The notes under the pieces: model-generated
What the model was told of the DNA's origin: nothing
The model's database searches: none
What the model saw: only the letters and a program-made list of their open reading frames with translations
Assembly: GCA_016649775.1 (NCBI GenBank)
Contig: JAENWY010000006.1
Span: 1 to 24,550, forward strand
Direction: 5' to 3'
Length of the DNA: 24,550 bases
Source: Spirochaetaceae bacterium
GTDB taxonomy: Bacteria > Spirochaetota > Spirochaetia > Sphaerochaetales > Sphaerochaetaceae
Shown: positions 14,419-21,919 of the stretch, piece after piece
Position numbering within the stretch: position 1 is the first letter of the stretch
Layout of the letters: each line of letters opens with the position of its first letter
Program-made: the position numbers and the translations under genes

Positions 14419-15507
14419 ATGAAAAAATTGTTAGCTATTTTATTGGTTATGGCAATTGCTATTACAAGCAGTTTTGCTAATGGTAATACTGAAAGTTCAT
14501 CAGCTTCCAGCAAAAAGGTAATCAAAGTAGGAGCTTTAATTCGTAACCAGAATGAACAGTTTGTTAAAAATTACGCTGATAACTTAAAAGTTTTAGCAGA
14601 TAAAGCTGGTATTGAACTAAATCTTCAAGATGCTATGGGAGATCAAGCAAAACAGTTAGATCAATTAAATATGTTAATTACTCGGGGTTATAAATATTTT
14701 GTAATTATTCCAGTTGATACTAGTGCTACAGAGCAAATGACAAAAAAAATTAATGAAGTTGGTGGTGGAGCTGCATTTAGTAATATTCAACCTTCAGTAT
14801 CAGCATTAAAAGTTGGTAAAACATTCTTCTATGCATCATCACCTGAAGTAGTTGCTGGACAATTCCAAGCTAATATCTTAGATGAATACTTTAAAGCTAA
14901 TCCAGCAAAGAATCCTGATAAAGTATTAAATTTATTATACATTGAAGGTAGACTTGGTCACCCAGCACAAATTTCACGTGAAGTAGGATTCATTGATCAA
15001 TCTAAACAACTTGGTTATACAGTTAATTTTATTGCTAAAGACACTGCAAACTGGACTCCAGATATGGCTCAAGAAAAGATGGATACTTGGATTGCAGCTC
15101 ATGATGGCAAATTCAATGCAGTAATTGCTCAAAATGATGGTATGGCTCTTGGTGCTGTTGAATCATTAATCACACACGGATTAACTAATTCAGATGCATC
15201 TGATGGTACAATCTTATCTGTTCCTGTAATTGGTATTGATGGCACAGCTGATGGTCTAAAGTCTATGGATTCTGACAAATTATATGGTACAGTATTACAA
15301 GATTCACTAGGTCAATCTGCAACAGCTTTTGATTTAGTAGCTACAATGGCTCAAGGTAAAGTTGCTTATGGTATGACCGCTAACGGTATTGCTCCTTCAA
15401 CTCAAGTTATTGATGAACTTCCTGCAAATGATCCTTCAATAATTGGCCAATGTTATTTAGTTCCTTTCAAACCTATTACAAAGGCAAATTACAAAGACTT
15501 CATGTAG
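14419..15507 (+). CDS. mglB: Galactose/glucose-type periplasmic sugar-binding protein
   Basis: Substrate-binding component of a monosaccharide ABC importer. The 362-residue protein has a cleavable signal peptide (MKKLLAILLV, hydrophobic core, likely cut after SSFA at residue 20) without a lipobox cysteine, so the mature protein should be free in the periplasm. The rest is a type I binding fold close to E. coli MglB, with the shared stretches GRLGHPAQISREVG, DTANW, KMDTWIAAHDGKFNAVIAQN and GTVLQDSLGQS. Asn122, His181, Arg187, Trp212, Asn239 and Asp274 correspond to sugar contacts Asn91, His152, Arg158, Trp183, Asn211 and Asp236. Asp154 is replaced by Ala183, Asn256 by Gln294, and the Asp14 region reads RNQNE, so the ligand may not be galactose or glucose. 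AAGGAG lies 8 nt before the ATG. It is the first gene of the operon, under the twin operators. Confidence 0.9.
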   Translation: MKKLLAILLVMAIAITSSFANGNTESSSASSKKVIKVGALIRNQNEQFVKNYADNLKVLADKAGIELNLQDAMGDQAKQLDQLNMLITRGYKYFVIIPVDTSATEQMTKKINEVGGGAAFSNIQPSVSALKVGKTFFYASSPEVVAGQFQANILDEYFKANPAKNPDKVLNLLYIEGRLGHPAQISREVGFIDQSKQLGYTVNFIAKDTANWTPDMAQEKMDTWIAAHDGKFNAVIAQNDGMALGAVESLITHGLTNSDASDGTILSVPVIGIDGTADGLKSMDSDKLYGTVLQDSLGQSATAFDLVATMAQGKVAYGMTANGIAPSTQVIDELPANDPSIIGQCYLVPFKPITKANYKDFM

Positions 15508-15514
15508 TTTTAAA

Positions 15515-15553
15515 CAATCATCATGTTTGTAGAGAAATCTGCAAACATGATTG
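15515..15553 (+). other. Intercistronic hairpin between mglB and mglA
   Basis: The left arm 15515-15529 and right arm 15542-15553 form about 12 bp (CAATCAT.. with ..ATGATTG and GTTTG with CAAAC), with a 3-nt bulge on the left. No strong T-run follows. Hairpins at this place in binding-protein operons commonly protect the upstream message, giving an excess of binding protein over the ATPase and permease. Confidence 0.55.
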
Positions 15554-15585
15554 CTTTCTATCATAAAATTTAAAGAGGTAAAAAC

Positions 15586-17088
15586 ATGGAGCAACAGTAC
15601 GCACTTGAAATGAGCAACATCTCAAAAGAATTTCCCGGTGTAAAGGCACTAGATGGTGTTTCATTGAAAGTTAAGCCTGGTTCCGTTCATGCCCTAATGG
15701 GTGAAAATGGAGCTGGTAAATCAACTCTTATGAAATGTTTATTTGGTATTTACAAAGCTGATAGTGGAGATATTTCAATATATGGTAATTCCTGTCACTT
15801 TAATGGTGCAAAGGATGCTTTAGAAGCTGGTGTATCAATGATTCATCAAGAATTATCTAATGTTCCTGAAAGAACTGTCGCGCAGAATCTTTGGTTAGGA
15901 AGAGAACCTATAACCAAGTATCACACAATTGATCATCAAAAGATGATTGAAGATTCTCTAGAAGAATTAAAAAAAGTACATTTTGATTTTGATCCAAATT
16001 CAAAAATGTCAAAATTATCAATTTCTCAACAGCAAGGTTGTGAAATAGCAAAAGCTGTTTCCTACAATTCCACTATTGTCGTAATGGATGAGCCAACAAG
16101 TAGTTTAACTGAAAATGAAGTTGCTCATTTATTTACAATTATTAGAACCTTAAAAAAGCAAAATGTAGCTGTCATCTATATTACACACAAAATGGATGAA
16201 GTTTTTCAGATATCAGATGAAGTTTCAGTTATGAGAGATGGAAAATTAATTGGAACTTATGATTCAAAAGATATTGAAAGTGATCAATTAATTTCATTGA
16301 TGGTTGGTCGTGAAACCACTCAAAGATTCCCTCCGGTAGAGAGTGAATTAGGAGATGTTATCATGAGTGTTAATCATCTATGCTCACCCAATCCCAAATC
16401 ATTTCAGGATATTAGTTTTGAGTTAAGAAAAGGGGAAATACTTGGTTTTAGTGGACTAGTTGGTGCTCAAAGAACCGAATTAATGGAAGCTGTTTTTGGT
16501 ATAAGACCTTTTTGCTCTGGGACTGTTGTGATTAATGGTAAAGAATTTATTTCAACTAAACCTGAGGCAATTATTGAAGCTGGTGTTGGTATGATTACTG
16601 AAGATAGACGTGGTTCTGGTATAGTTCCTTTGATGACTATCACCGCAAATACGACATTAGCAAGTTTAAAGAATTATAGGAATAAATTTGGACTATTAGA
16701 TCATAATAAATTAGATAAAATAGCTAAAAAATATAATGAAGAATTAAATACGAAAACTCCTACAATGGCAACTAGAATTATGAACCTATCAGGTGGTAAT
16801 CAACAAAAAGTTATTGTTAGTAGATGGTTAATGACAAACCCAGATATTCTTATTATGGATGAACCTACAAGAGGTATTGATGTAGGCGCTAAATATGAAA
16901 TCTATTGCATTATGGCTAAACTTGTAAAAGAGGGTAAAGCAATAATAATGGTTTCAAGTGAAATGCCAGAATTAATTGGTATGTGTAATAGAATTATGGT
17001 TATGTGTAGTGGAAAACATACTGGTACAGTTGAAGGCGAGCATATGAATCAAGAAGATATCATGCGCCTTGCAGCTCAATACAAATAA
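15586..17088 (+). CDS. mglA: Sugar ABC transporter, tandem ATP-binding protein
   Basis: ATPase that powers import together with the MglC-like permease. The 500-residue protein has two fused ABC domains. The first has Walker A GENGAGKST (about residues 39-47), a signature LSISQQQ (about 144-150) and Walker B VVMDEPTSSLT. The second has a degenerate Walker A (GLVGAQRTE, about 292-300), a canonical signature LSGGNQQKV (about 402-410) and Walker B LIMDEPTRGID. This layout, with a degenerate second P-loop, is standard for the RbsA/MglA/XylG class. The ribosome-binding site is AGAGG, about 7 nt before ATG. It is followed after 17 bp by the permease gene. Class is certain; the exact sugar depends on the binding protein. 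Confidence 0.95.
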   Translation: MEQQYALEMSNISKEFPGVKALDGVSLKVKPGSVHALMGENGAGKSTLMKCLFGIYKADSGDISIYGNSCHFNGAKDALEAGVSMIHQELSNVPERTVAQNLWLGREPITKYHTIDHQKMIEDSLEELKKVHFDFDPNSKMSKLSISQQQGCEIAKAVSYNSTIVVMDEPTSSLTENEVAHLFTIIRTLKKQNVAVIYITHKMDEVFQISDEVSVMRDGKLIGTYDSKDIESDQLISLMVGRETTQRFPPVESELGDVIMSVNHLCSPNPKSFQDISFELRKGEILGFSGLVGAQRTELMEAVFGIRPFCSGTVVINGKEFISTKPEAIIEAGVGMITEDRRGSGIVPLMTITANTTLASLKNYRNKFGLLDHNKLDKIAKKYNEELNTKTPTMATRIMNLSGGNQQKVIVSRWLMTNPDILIMDEPTRGIDVGAKYEIYCIMAKLVKEGKAIIMVSSEMPELIGMCNRIMVMCSGKHTGTVEGEHMNQEDIMRLAAQYK

Positions 17089-17105
17089 AAAGGGGTTCGA
17101 GTAAA

Positions 17106-18101
17106 ATGGATAAAAGTGCGGTTAAGAAAATTAGTGTAAAGAAGTTGGCAAGCCAATATACAACGTTGTTTACATTTGTGTTAATGTTGTTAGTCTTATC
17201 TATATTAACACAGGGTGCTATATTAAAATGGGCAAGTATAAAGAACTTATTAATTGCTGAAAGTGTTAGAGCTTTTGCTGCTTTAGGTGTTGGTATGATT
17301 ATTATAACCTGGGGTATTGATTTGTCAATTGGTTATGTTGTTTGTTTAACAGCTTCTGTTGCAGCCTCTTTTGCTCAAGATCCAACCTTCGTAGCAGCAA
17401 TGTATAAAGGACAAAATTTTCCTTTGTTTGTTCCTATTTTAGCAGCTCTTACAATAGGTCTTCTTTTTGGTGCATTTAATGGTATTTTAGTAGCGTATGG
17501 TAATATTCACCCTTTTATTGCAACTTTAGGTTCTATGTCTATTGCAAGAGGATTACAATTAATATATACAAAAGCTGCTGTTGTTGGTTCTTTAAAAGAT
17601 ACCTATAAACATATAGCTCAAGGTACTGTTGGCCCTATTCCCAATCTTGCAATTTTTGTAGCAATTGCAGTCTTCCTTATTTGGATATTAATGGCTCATA
17701 CAAGGCTTGGTTCTAATTACTATGCTATTGGTGGTAATAGGCAAGCAGCTCTAGTATCTGGTATCAATGTAAAACATGATTTAGTAAGTGTTTATGCAAT
17801 TGCTGGACTTCTTTATGGTTGTGCAGGTGCTCTTTTAGCTTCTCGTCTTGGTCTTGCAAACAGTCTTACTGCAAATGGTATGGAATTAGATGCTATTGCA
17901 GCAGTTACTGTTGGTGGTGTATCACAGACTGGTGGTGTTGGTACTGTACCTGGTATGATTATTGGTGTATTAACCTTAGGTCTAATTAACTACGGAATGT
18001 CATACTTAGGAATTGATTCTTATTATCAACAAATTGTTAAAGGTGCAATTATAATTATTGCTGTTTATTTCGATATGAGAAAATATGCAAAAAATAATTA
18101 A
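17106..18101 (+). CDS. mglC: Sugar ABC transporter permease
   Basis: Inner-membrane permease of the BPD_transp_2 family, probably a homodimeric pore for the sugar bound by the mglB product. The 331-residue protein has 8-10 hydrophobic segments. The conserved regions are GIDLSIGYVVCLTASVAAS (about residues 66-84), NGILVAYGNIHPFIATLGSMSIARG (from about 122), YAIGGNRQAALVSGI (about 206-220, the ATPase-coupling loop), and AIAAVTVGGVSQTGGVG (about 264-280). AAGGGG precedes the ATG at 17106. It is the last structural gene of the operon, followed by a hairpin and then the LacI-family gene. Transport role certain; sugar inferred. Confidence 0.94.
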   Translation: MDKSAVKKISVKKLASQYTTLFTFVLMLLVLSILTQGAILKWASIKNLLIAESVRAFAALGVGMIIITWGIDLSIGYVVCLTASVAASFAQDPTFVAAMYKGQNFPLFVPILAALTIGLLFGAFNGILVAYGNIHPFIATLGSMSIARGLQLIYTKAAVVGSLKDTYKHIAQGTVGPIPNLAIFVAIAVFLIWILMAHTRLGSNYYAIGGNRQAALVSGINVKHDLVSVYAIAGLLYGCAGALLASRLGLANSLTANGMELDAIAAVTVGGVSQTGGVGTVPGMIIGVLTLGLINYGMSYLGIDSYYQQIVKGAIIIIAVYFDMRKYAKNN

Positions 18102-18131
18102 TATTTGATATAAAACTATGGAATGATATAG

Positions 18132-18157
18132 GACGTTCCTAAAAAAGGGACGTCTTT
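18132..18157 (+). terminator. Terminator after the mgl operon
   Basis: GACGTTCC (18132-18139) pairs with GGGACGTC (18147-18154), eight pairs with one G-U, a 7-nt A-rich loop, and a TTT tract followed by AATTG. It lies 30 bp after mglC and would separate most mgl transcription from the regulator gene, perhaps leakily. Confidence 0.7.
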
Positions 18158-18178
18158 AATTGTTTAAAGTTCTTTCTA

Positions 18179-18208
18179 TTGATTTTATTACAATAAAATC
18201 TTAATAAT
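18179..18208 (+). promoter_or_regulatory. Possible promoter of the LacI-family gene with a 20-bp palindrome in the spacer
   Basis: TTGATT (18179-18184) lies 18 bp before AATAAT (18203-18208). Bases 18181-18200 form a perfect inverted repeat with 9-bp arms (GATTTTATT and AATAAAATC) around AC. The two-base centre makes an RNA hairpin unlikely, so a protein-binding site is the better guess. It does not resemble the operators ahead of mglB. Confidence 0.4.
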
Positions 18209-18239
18209 ATTATTTGTAAAAAGGAAAAAGGGAGAAAAG

Positions 18240-19313
18240 ATGAATAATAATCCAACTATTAAGGATGTATCAAAATATGCAGGGGTTTCTACTGCCACCG
18301 TTTCTCGTGTTATTAATGGAGCCTTAGGAGTAAACCCTAACACTGTTCAAAAAGTACAAAAAGGTTTGAAGGATTTAAATTATCAAGTGAATGTTACTGC
18401 TCGTTCATTAAAAACTAATACTACAAAACTTATTGGTGTTTTAGCTCCGAATTTTTCAAATGTTTTTTATAATGATTTGTTTCAAGAAATTGAAAAAGGT
18501 TTATCTGTTCAAGGTTTTTCTTTAATATTTTGTTCAAGTGAACATTCTAAAGAAGAAGAATATAAAAAGATGAAAATGTTATTAGAAAGGAATGTAGATG
18601 GAATAATATTTTTTTCTATTTCAGAAGATTGTACACATTTAATGAGTTTAAATTTAGATACTGTAATTCCAATGGTGATGGTAGATCGTAGTGCCAAGGG
18701 ATTAGATGTAGATTTAGTTTTGAGTGATAATGTTTATGGTGCCTATCATCTAACAAAAGCTTTAGTAGCCGAAGGCCATAAAAGAATAGGATTTATAGGT
18801 GGTTTAGAACATGTATCGAATGCTAAATTGAGATATCGTGGCTATCTAATGGCAATGAATGAGTCTAATCTTAAAATAGAAGAAGAATTTGTAATAAGAG
18901 AAGGTGATACCTTGCAAAATGGTTATTCTGCTATGGAAAGAATTATAAATACAGAAAATCATCCAAATGCTTTTCTATTAGAAAACCAAATGACTCATGT
19001 AGGTGCAACAACATATCTTTATGCTGAAGTACCTCATGAACAGTATAAAAATATATGTATTGCTAGTTATGACTTTATGAGAGATTCAGCTTTATTAACT
19101 TTTTGTCATTATGCTATGTATCAACCATTAGAAGAAATTGGTAAAGAAGTTGTTAAGTTAATTTTAAAAAGAATTGAATTACAAAATAATGATAATCCAA
19201 ATACTATAATAATTAAACCTATAATGAAAGTTATGAGTGCAAATGGTGGAATTGTAACAGACCCCCAATTACAAGAGGAAGTAATTCCTGCATATCTTGT
19301 TAAGAAAAAATAA
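18240..19313 (+). CDS. LacI-family transcriptional regulator, likely local repressor of mglBAC
   Basis: A 357-residue regulator. The N-terminal helix-turn-helix (about residues 5-27, PTIKDVSKYAGVSTATVSRV INGAL) and hinge helix with ARSLKTNTT (about 55-63) are standard; the hinge leucine is the one that wedges into the central CpG of LacI-type operators. The rest is a sugar-binding fold with VLAPNFSNVFYNDL (from about 68), GHKRIGFIGG and a C-terminal domain close to the family pattern. The ribosome-binding site is GGGAG, shortly before ATG. It follows mglC on the same strand after a hairpin and probably has its own promoter. The two identical CpG-centred operators around the mgl promoter make that operon its obvious target, with the imported sugar or its phosphate as inducer. 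Direct evidence is lacking. Confidence 0.93.
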   Translation: MNNNPTIKDVSKYAGVSTATVSRVINGALGVNPNTVQKVQKGLKDLNYQVNVTARSLKTNTTKLIGVLAPNFSNVFYNDLFQEIEKGLSVQGFSLIFCSSEHSKEEEYKKMKMLLERNVDGIIFFSISEDCTHLMSLNLDTVIPMVMVDRSAKGLDVDLVLSDNVYGAYHLTKALVAEGHKRIGFIGGLEHVSNAKLRYRGYLMAMNESNLKIEEEFVIREGDTLQNGYSAMERIINTENHPNAFLLENQMTHVGATTYLYAEVPHEQYKNICIASYDFMRDSALLTFCHYAMYQPLEEIGKEVVKLILKRIELQNNDNPNTIIIKPIMKVMSANGGIVTDPQLQEEVIPAYLVKKK

Positions 19314-19513
19314 TATAGACACTACAACCTATTTCAAATATTCAAGTTTTTATATTATGTAGCATCAAATTGGATATTATAATTATTACACAATTAAATT
19401 ATTGTTTTTAGAATGTATCTGTAGAAATTAAGTCATATATCGTATTGATAGCATCTTGTTTCAGAAATAATTTTATATATGTTAGATAATTAAATATAAT
19501 AAGACGAAAGAAG

Positions 19514-19828
19514 CTGCCAGAATTTGGAACACCTTTTAGATGTAAAAAAAGTGAAAGAAAACTTACTTTTGAGGAACTTATCCGATTTATAAGGTTTATG
19601 ATTGTTGCGGAATATGAGGCAGTTCAGTTATATCCGCACCTTGCTGAATAAACCAATAATGCTCTAGTCCAGAATGTGCTTTTTGATATTGCGGATGAAG
19701 AAAAAGTTCATGCCGGTGAGTTTCTTTGTCTTCTTCATGAACTTGATTCTAAAGAGCAAAAATTCTACGATGCTGGTGCTCACGAAGTTGAAGAAGAATT
19801 TCTTTCAAAATCTAGTGGTAAAAAATAA
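19514..19828 (+). pseudogene. Ferritin-like / rubrerythrin-type protein (encapsulin-associated type), start lost and one nonsense codon
   Basis: One unbroken frame of 104 codons reads as a small ferritin-like protein. It opens PEFGTPFRCKKSERKLT, continues EELIRFIRFMIVAEYEAVQL, and later has FDIADEEKVHAGEFLCLLHE. The AEYEAVQLY and DEEKVHAGEF helices carry the paired metal-binding Glu and ExxH residues of this family, whose members store or oxidise iron and are often encoded next to encapsulin genes. Two lesions are visible: the expected ATG before PEFG is CTG (19514), and codon 46 is TAA (19649-19651) where homologs read through (E-S/A-T-D-N type). There is no frameshift, so the loss looks recent. 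TATAAT at 19495-19500 may be the relic of its promoter. No encapsulin gene is seen in the window. The 200 bp upstream hold nothing else I can support. Confidence 0.8.
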
Positions 19829-19840
19829 ATAAACAAAGTG

Positions 19841-19860
19841 GCTTCTAAAAGAGCTTTTTT
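19841..19860 (+). terminator. Weak terminator-like hairpin between two convergent pseudogenes
   Basis: GCTTCT and AGAGC form a 5-bp stem with one bulged T and a short A loop, followed by six T residues (19855-19860). It is probably the old terminator of the ferritin-like gene. Confidence 0.3.
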
Positions 19861-20310
19861 AATATGTGTTTAATGTGAGAAAATCGTTTTGTACTCATTG
19901 CTTCAGATTGATTAATTTCTACAAAACGTATTTTTTTATTTCACAATAATTTGAATTTTACATTTCATTAATATGCTATGTCCGCCATAATACATTATTC
20001 TTAGTAATTATGCCTGTCCATTTTGTTTAGTAATAATGGTCTCTTTTTTATCTTTAAATAGGCAATTATGTATTATTTATTTTGTTGGTGCAAAATAGAA
20101 AAACTCTGAAACAAATACTTTGTATAAAACTCTTAACGATATTTCGGGGGCAAGTCCTCACCAAATTGGATAAATGGCTACAATATCCTCAGTCCAAGGA
20201 ATTGAATCATGATATCTCTTTGTGTTCTAAAATAGTTTGAGTTTCTGCAAGAATACTTCTATTAAAGCTGTCTTTATTTGGATGAGCGTAAATTATTCAT
20301 AAAATTTCAT
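19845..20310 (-). pseudogene. Flavodoxin-fold NAD(P)H:quinone oxidoreductase, heavily degraded
   Basis: Read on the minus strand, three short frames together look like one protein of the NQO/KefF/MdaB flavodoxin-fold family. Fragment one (20296-20207) reads IIYAHPNKDSFNRSILAETQ and onward, the N-terminal strand and FMN/FAD phosphate loop. Fragment two (20190-20077) reads EDIVAIYPIW, then TGA where the family has a second Trp of the P-x-W-W-G motif, then GLAPEI and further relics to VSEFFYFAPTK. Fragment three (19931-19845) reads IRFVEINQSEAMSTKRFSHI and onward, reminiscent of the C-terminal helix. An ATG at 20310 marks the probable start, with a frameshift and TGA within the first six codons. 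Total span of about 155 codons is near the family length. Fragments one and two are convincing, fragment three less so. Confidence 0.62.
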
Positions 20311-20403
20311 TTATTTTTTGTTCCCTACTTTCTGATAAAAGATAATATTATTGCTAACTGTCTTCCATGTCATGTACCTGTTTAAATATTTGACTTGCAA
20401 AAG

Positions 20404-20423
20404 AAGATAAATGACTTTATCTT
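20404..20423. repeat. Perfect inverted repeat upstream of gnd
   Basis: AAGATAAA (20404-20411) and TTTATCTT (20416-20423) flank TGAC. No gene needs a terminator here, and no T-run follows on the plus strand, so it may be an operator for the gnd-zwf operon. I could not place a convincing promoter in this stretch. Confidence 0.4.
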
Positions 20424-20485
20424 ATAACTATGAGTTCTAAAATATATAACTTAGATTAAGTATGCATAGTAGCAGGAGAAAAAAT

Positions 20486-21883
20486 ATGAAAAATCAAATT
20501 GGAGTAGTTGGACTTGCTGTAATGGGCAAAAATCTTGCCTATAATATTGCAGATCATGGGTTTTCTGTTTCATTATATAACAGAACACCTGAAAAAACAC
20601 AAATAGCTTTAAGCGAATATACAGGTTCTGGGGTAGCAGGATTTTTTACAATTAAAGAATTTGTTGAAAGTCTTGAATCTCCTAAAAAAATTCTACTCAT
20701 GGTAAAAGCAGGAATTCCAGTCGATCAAATAATTGAACAGATTTTGCCTTATTTAGCAAAAGGTGATTTGATTATTGATGGTGGAAATTCCTATTATTTA
20801 GATACTGTCCGTAGAAATGAATATCTCAATAGTAAAAATTTTAAGTTTTTAGGTGTTGGAATTTCTGGGGGTGAAGAAGGGGCAAGAAAAGGACCTTCAA
20901 TTATGCCGGGTGGAAGTAAAGATGCCTATGCTCTTGTTGAGCCAATTCTTACCGCTATTTCAGCAAAGGTTGAAGGTAAAGATTGTTGTTCTTATTTAGG
21001 TCCTAACGGAGCTGGCCATTTTGTAAAAATGGTGCACAACGGAATTGAATATGCAGATATGCAGTTAATTTGTGAAGCCTATAGTATCATGAAAAATCTC
21101 ATGGGTTTGAGGCCTGATGAGATGGCTGATATTTTTAGTGAATGGAATAAAGGTGAATTAAATAGTTACCTTATAGGTATAACTGCAGAAATTTTTAAGA
21201 AAAAAGATGATAAAACAGGCAAGCCTCTTATTGATATGATTCTTGATTCTGCAGGGCAAAAAGGAACTGGTAAATGGACGGCACAAATTTCACTTGAATT
21301 AGGGACTCCTCTTCCAACTATTACTGCAGCAGTATATGAGCGATATTTGTCTGCGATGAAAGATGAAAGAGTTCAAGCCTCAGAGGTCTTAAAAGGTCCA
21401 GTTAGAAAAAAAATAACAAATTATGATTTTATTGAATCTATTAGGTGTGCATTATATGCAAGTAAAATATGTGCATATGCTCAAGGTTTTAGTATGCTTA
21501 GAGTCGCTTCAGAATTAAATAATTGGGATTTACAGTATTCTGAAATTGCCAAAATATTTAGAGGTGGATGTATTATAAGGGCACAATTTCTTAACGAAAT
21601 TGCACATGAATTTGATAAAAATAATCAAATGTCTAATCTTTTAACTGCACCATATTTTGTTTCAAGTATTAATTCATATCAAGAAAATTGGCGTAAAGTT
21701 GTATCAAAATCAATAGAATCTGGAATAGCAGTAAGTGCTTTTTCGAGTGCTCTATCTTATTATGACAATTATCGTTGTAAAAATATGCCCATGAACTTAC
21801 TACAAGCTCAACGTGACTATTTTGGTTCTCACACTTATAAGCGTGTTGATGTAGACGGTATTTTTCATACTCAGTGGACTTAG
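20486..21883 (+). CDS. gnd: 6-phosphogluconate dehydrogenase, decarboxylating
   Basis: Converts 6-phosphogluconate to ribulose 5-phosphate and CO2 with reduction of NADP in the oxidative pentose phosphate pathway. The 465-residue protein starts with a Rossmann motif GVVGLAVMGKN (residues 6-16) and has Asn-Arg-Thr after the second strand (NRTPEK), which favours NADP over NAD. Catalytic and substrate regions are visible: GVGISGGEEGARKGPSIMPG, GPNGAGHFVKMVHNGIEYAD with the catalytic Lys and HNGIEY, and the C-terminal NLLQAQRDYFGSHTYKR. An ATG at 20462 is in frame, but AGGAG at 20474-20478 lies 7 nt before ATG 20486, where homologous sequence begins, so I use 20486. Length is normal. It heads the operon gnd-zwf-cyclase with a 36-bp gap to zwf. 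Confidence 0.95.
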   Translation: MKNQIGVVGLAVMGKNLAYNIADHGFSVSLYNRTPEKTQIALSEYTGSGVAGFFTIKEFVESLESPKKILLMVKAGIPVDQIIEQILPYLAKGDLIIDGGNSYYLDTVRRNEYLNSKNFKFLGVGISGGEEGARKGPSIMPGGSKDAYALVEPILTAISAKVEGKDCCSYLGPNGAGHFVKMVHNGIEYADMQLICEAYSIMKNLMGLRPDEMADIFSEWNKGELNSYLIGITAEIFKKKDDKTGKPLIDMILDSAGQKGTGKWTAQISLELGTPLPTITAAVYERYLSAMKDERVQASEVLKGPVRKKITNYDFIESIRCALYASKICAYAQGFSMLRVASELNNWDLQYSEIAKIFRGGCIIRAQFLNEIAHEFDKNNQMSNLLTAPYFVSSINSYQENWRKVVSKSIESGIAVSAFSSALSYYDNYRCKNMPMNLLQAQRDYFGSHTYKRVDVDGIFHTQWT

Positions 21884-21919
21884 TAAGTCTTTATTAAATA
21901 GTATAATTGGAGGTTTAAA

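Noticed and set aside
14411..14419. AATCGTTTA between the mglB ribosome-binding site and start codon as a third operator
   Set aside because: Only the 9-base core matches the two real operators; both outer arms differ, so it is probably coincidence.
19649..19651. The in-frame TAA in the ferritin-like frame as a recoded sense codon
   Set aside because: The initiator codon is lost as well, and TAA is used as a normal stop throughout the window; a pseudogene is the simpler reading.
20040..20200. A GGGGGCAAGTCC stretch resembling part of a structured RNA or tRNA
   Set aside because: No cloverleaf or T-arm can be drawn, and the reverse strand reads as the quinone-oxidoreductase relic.
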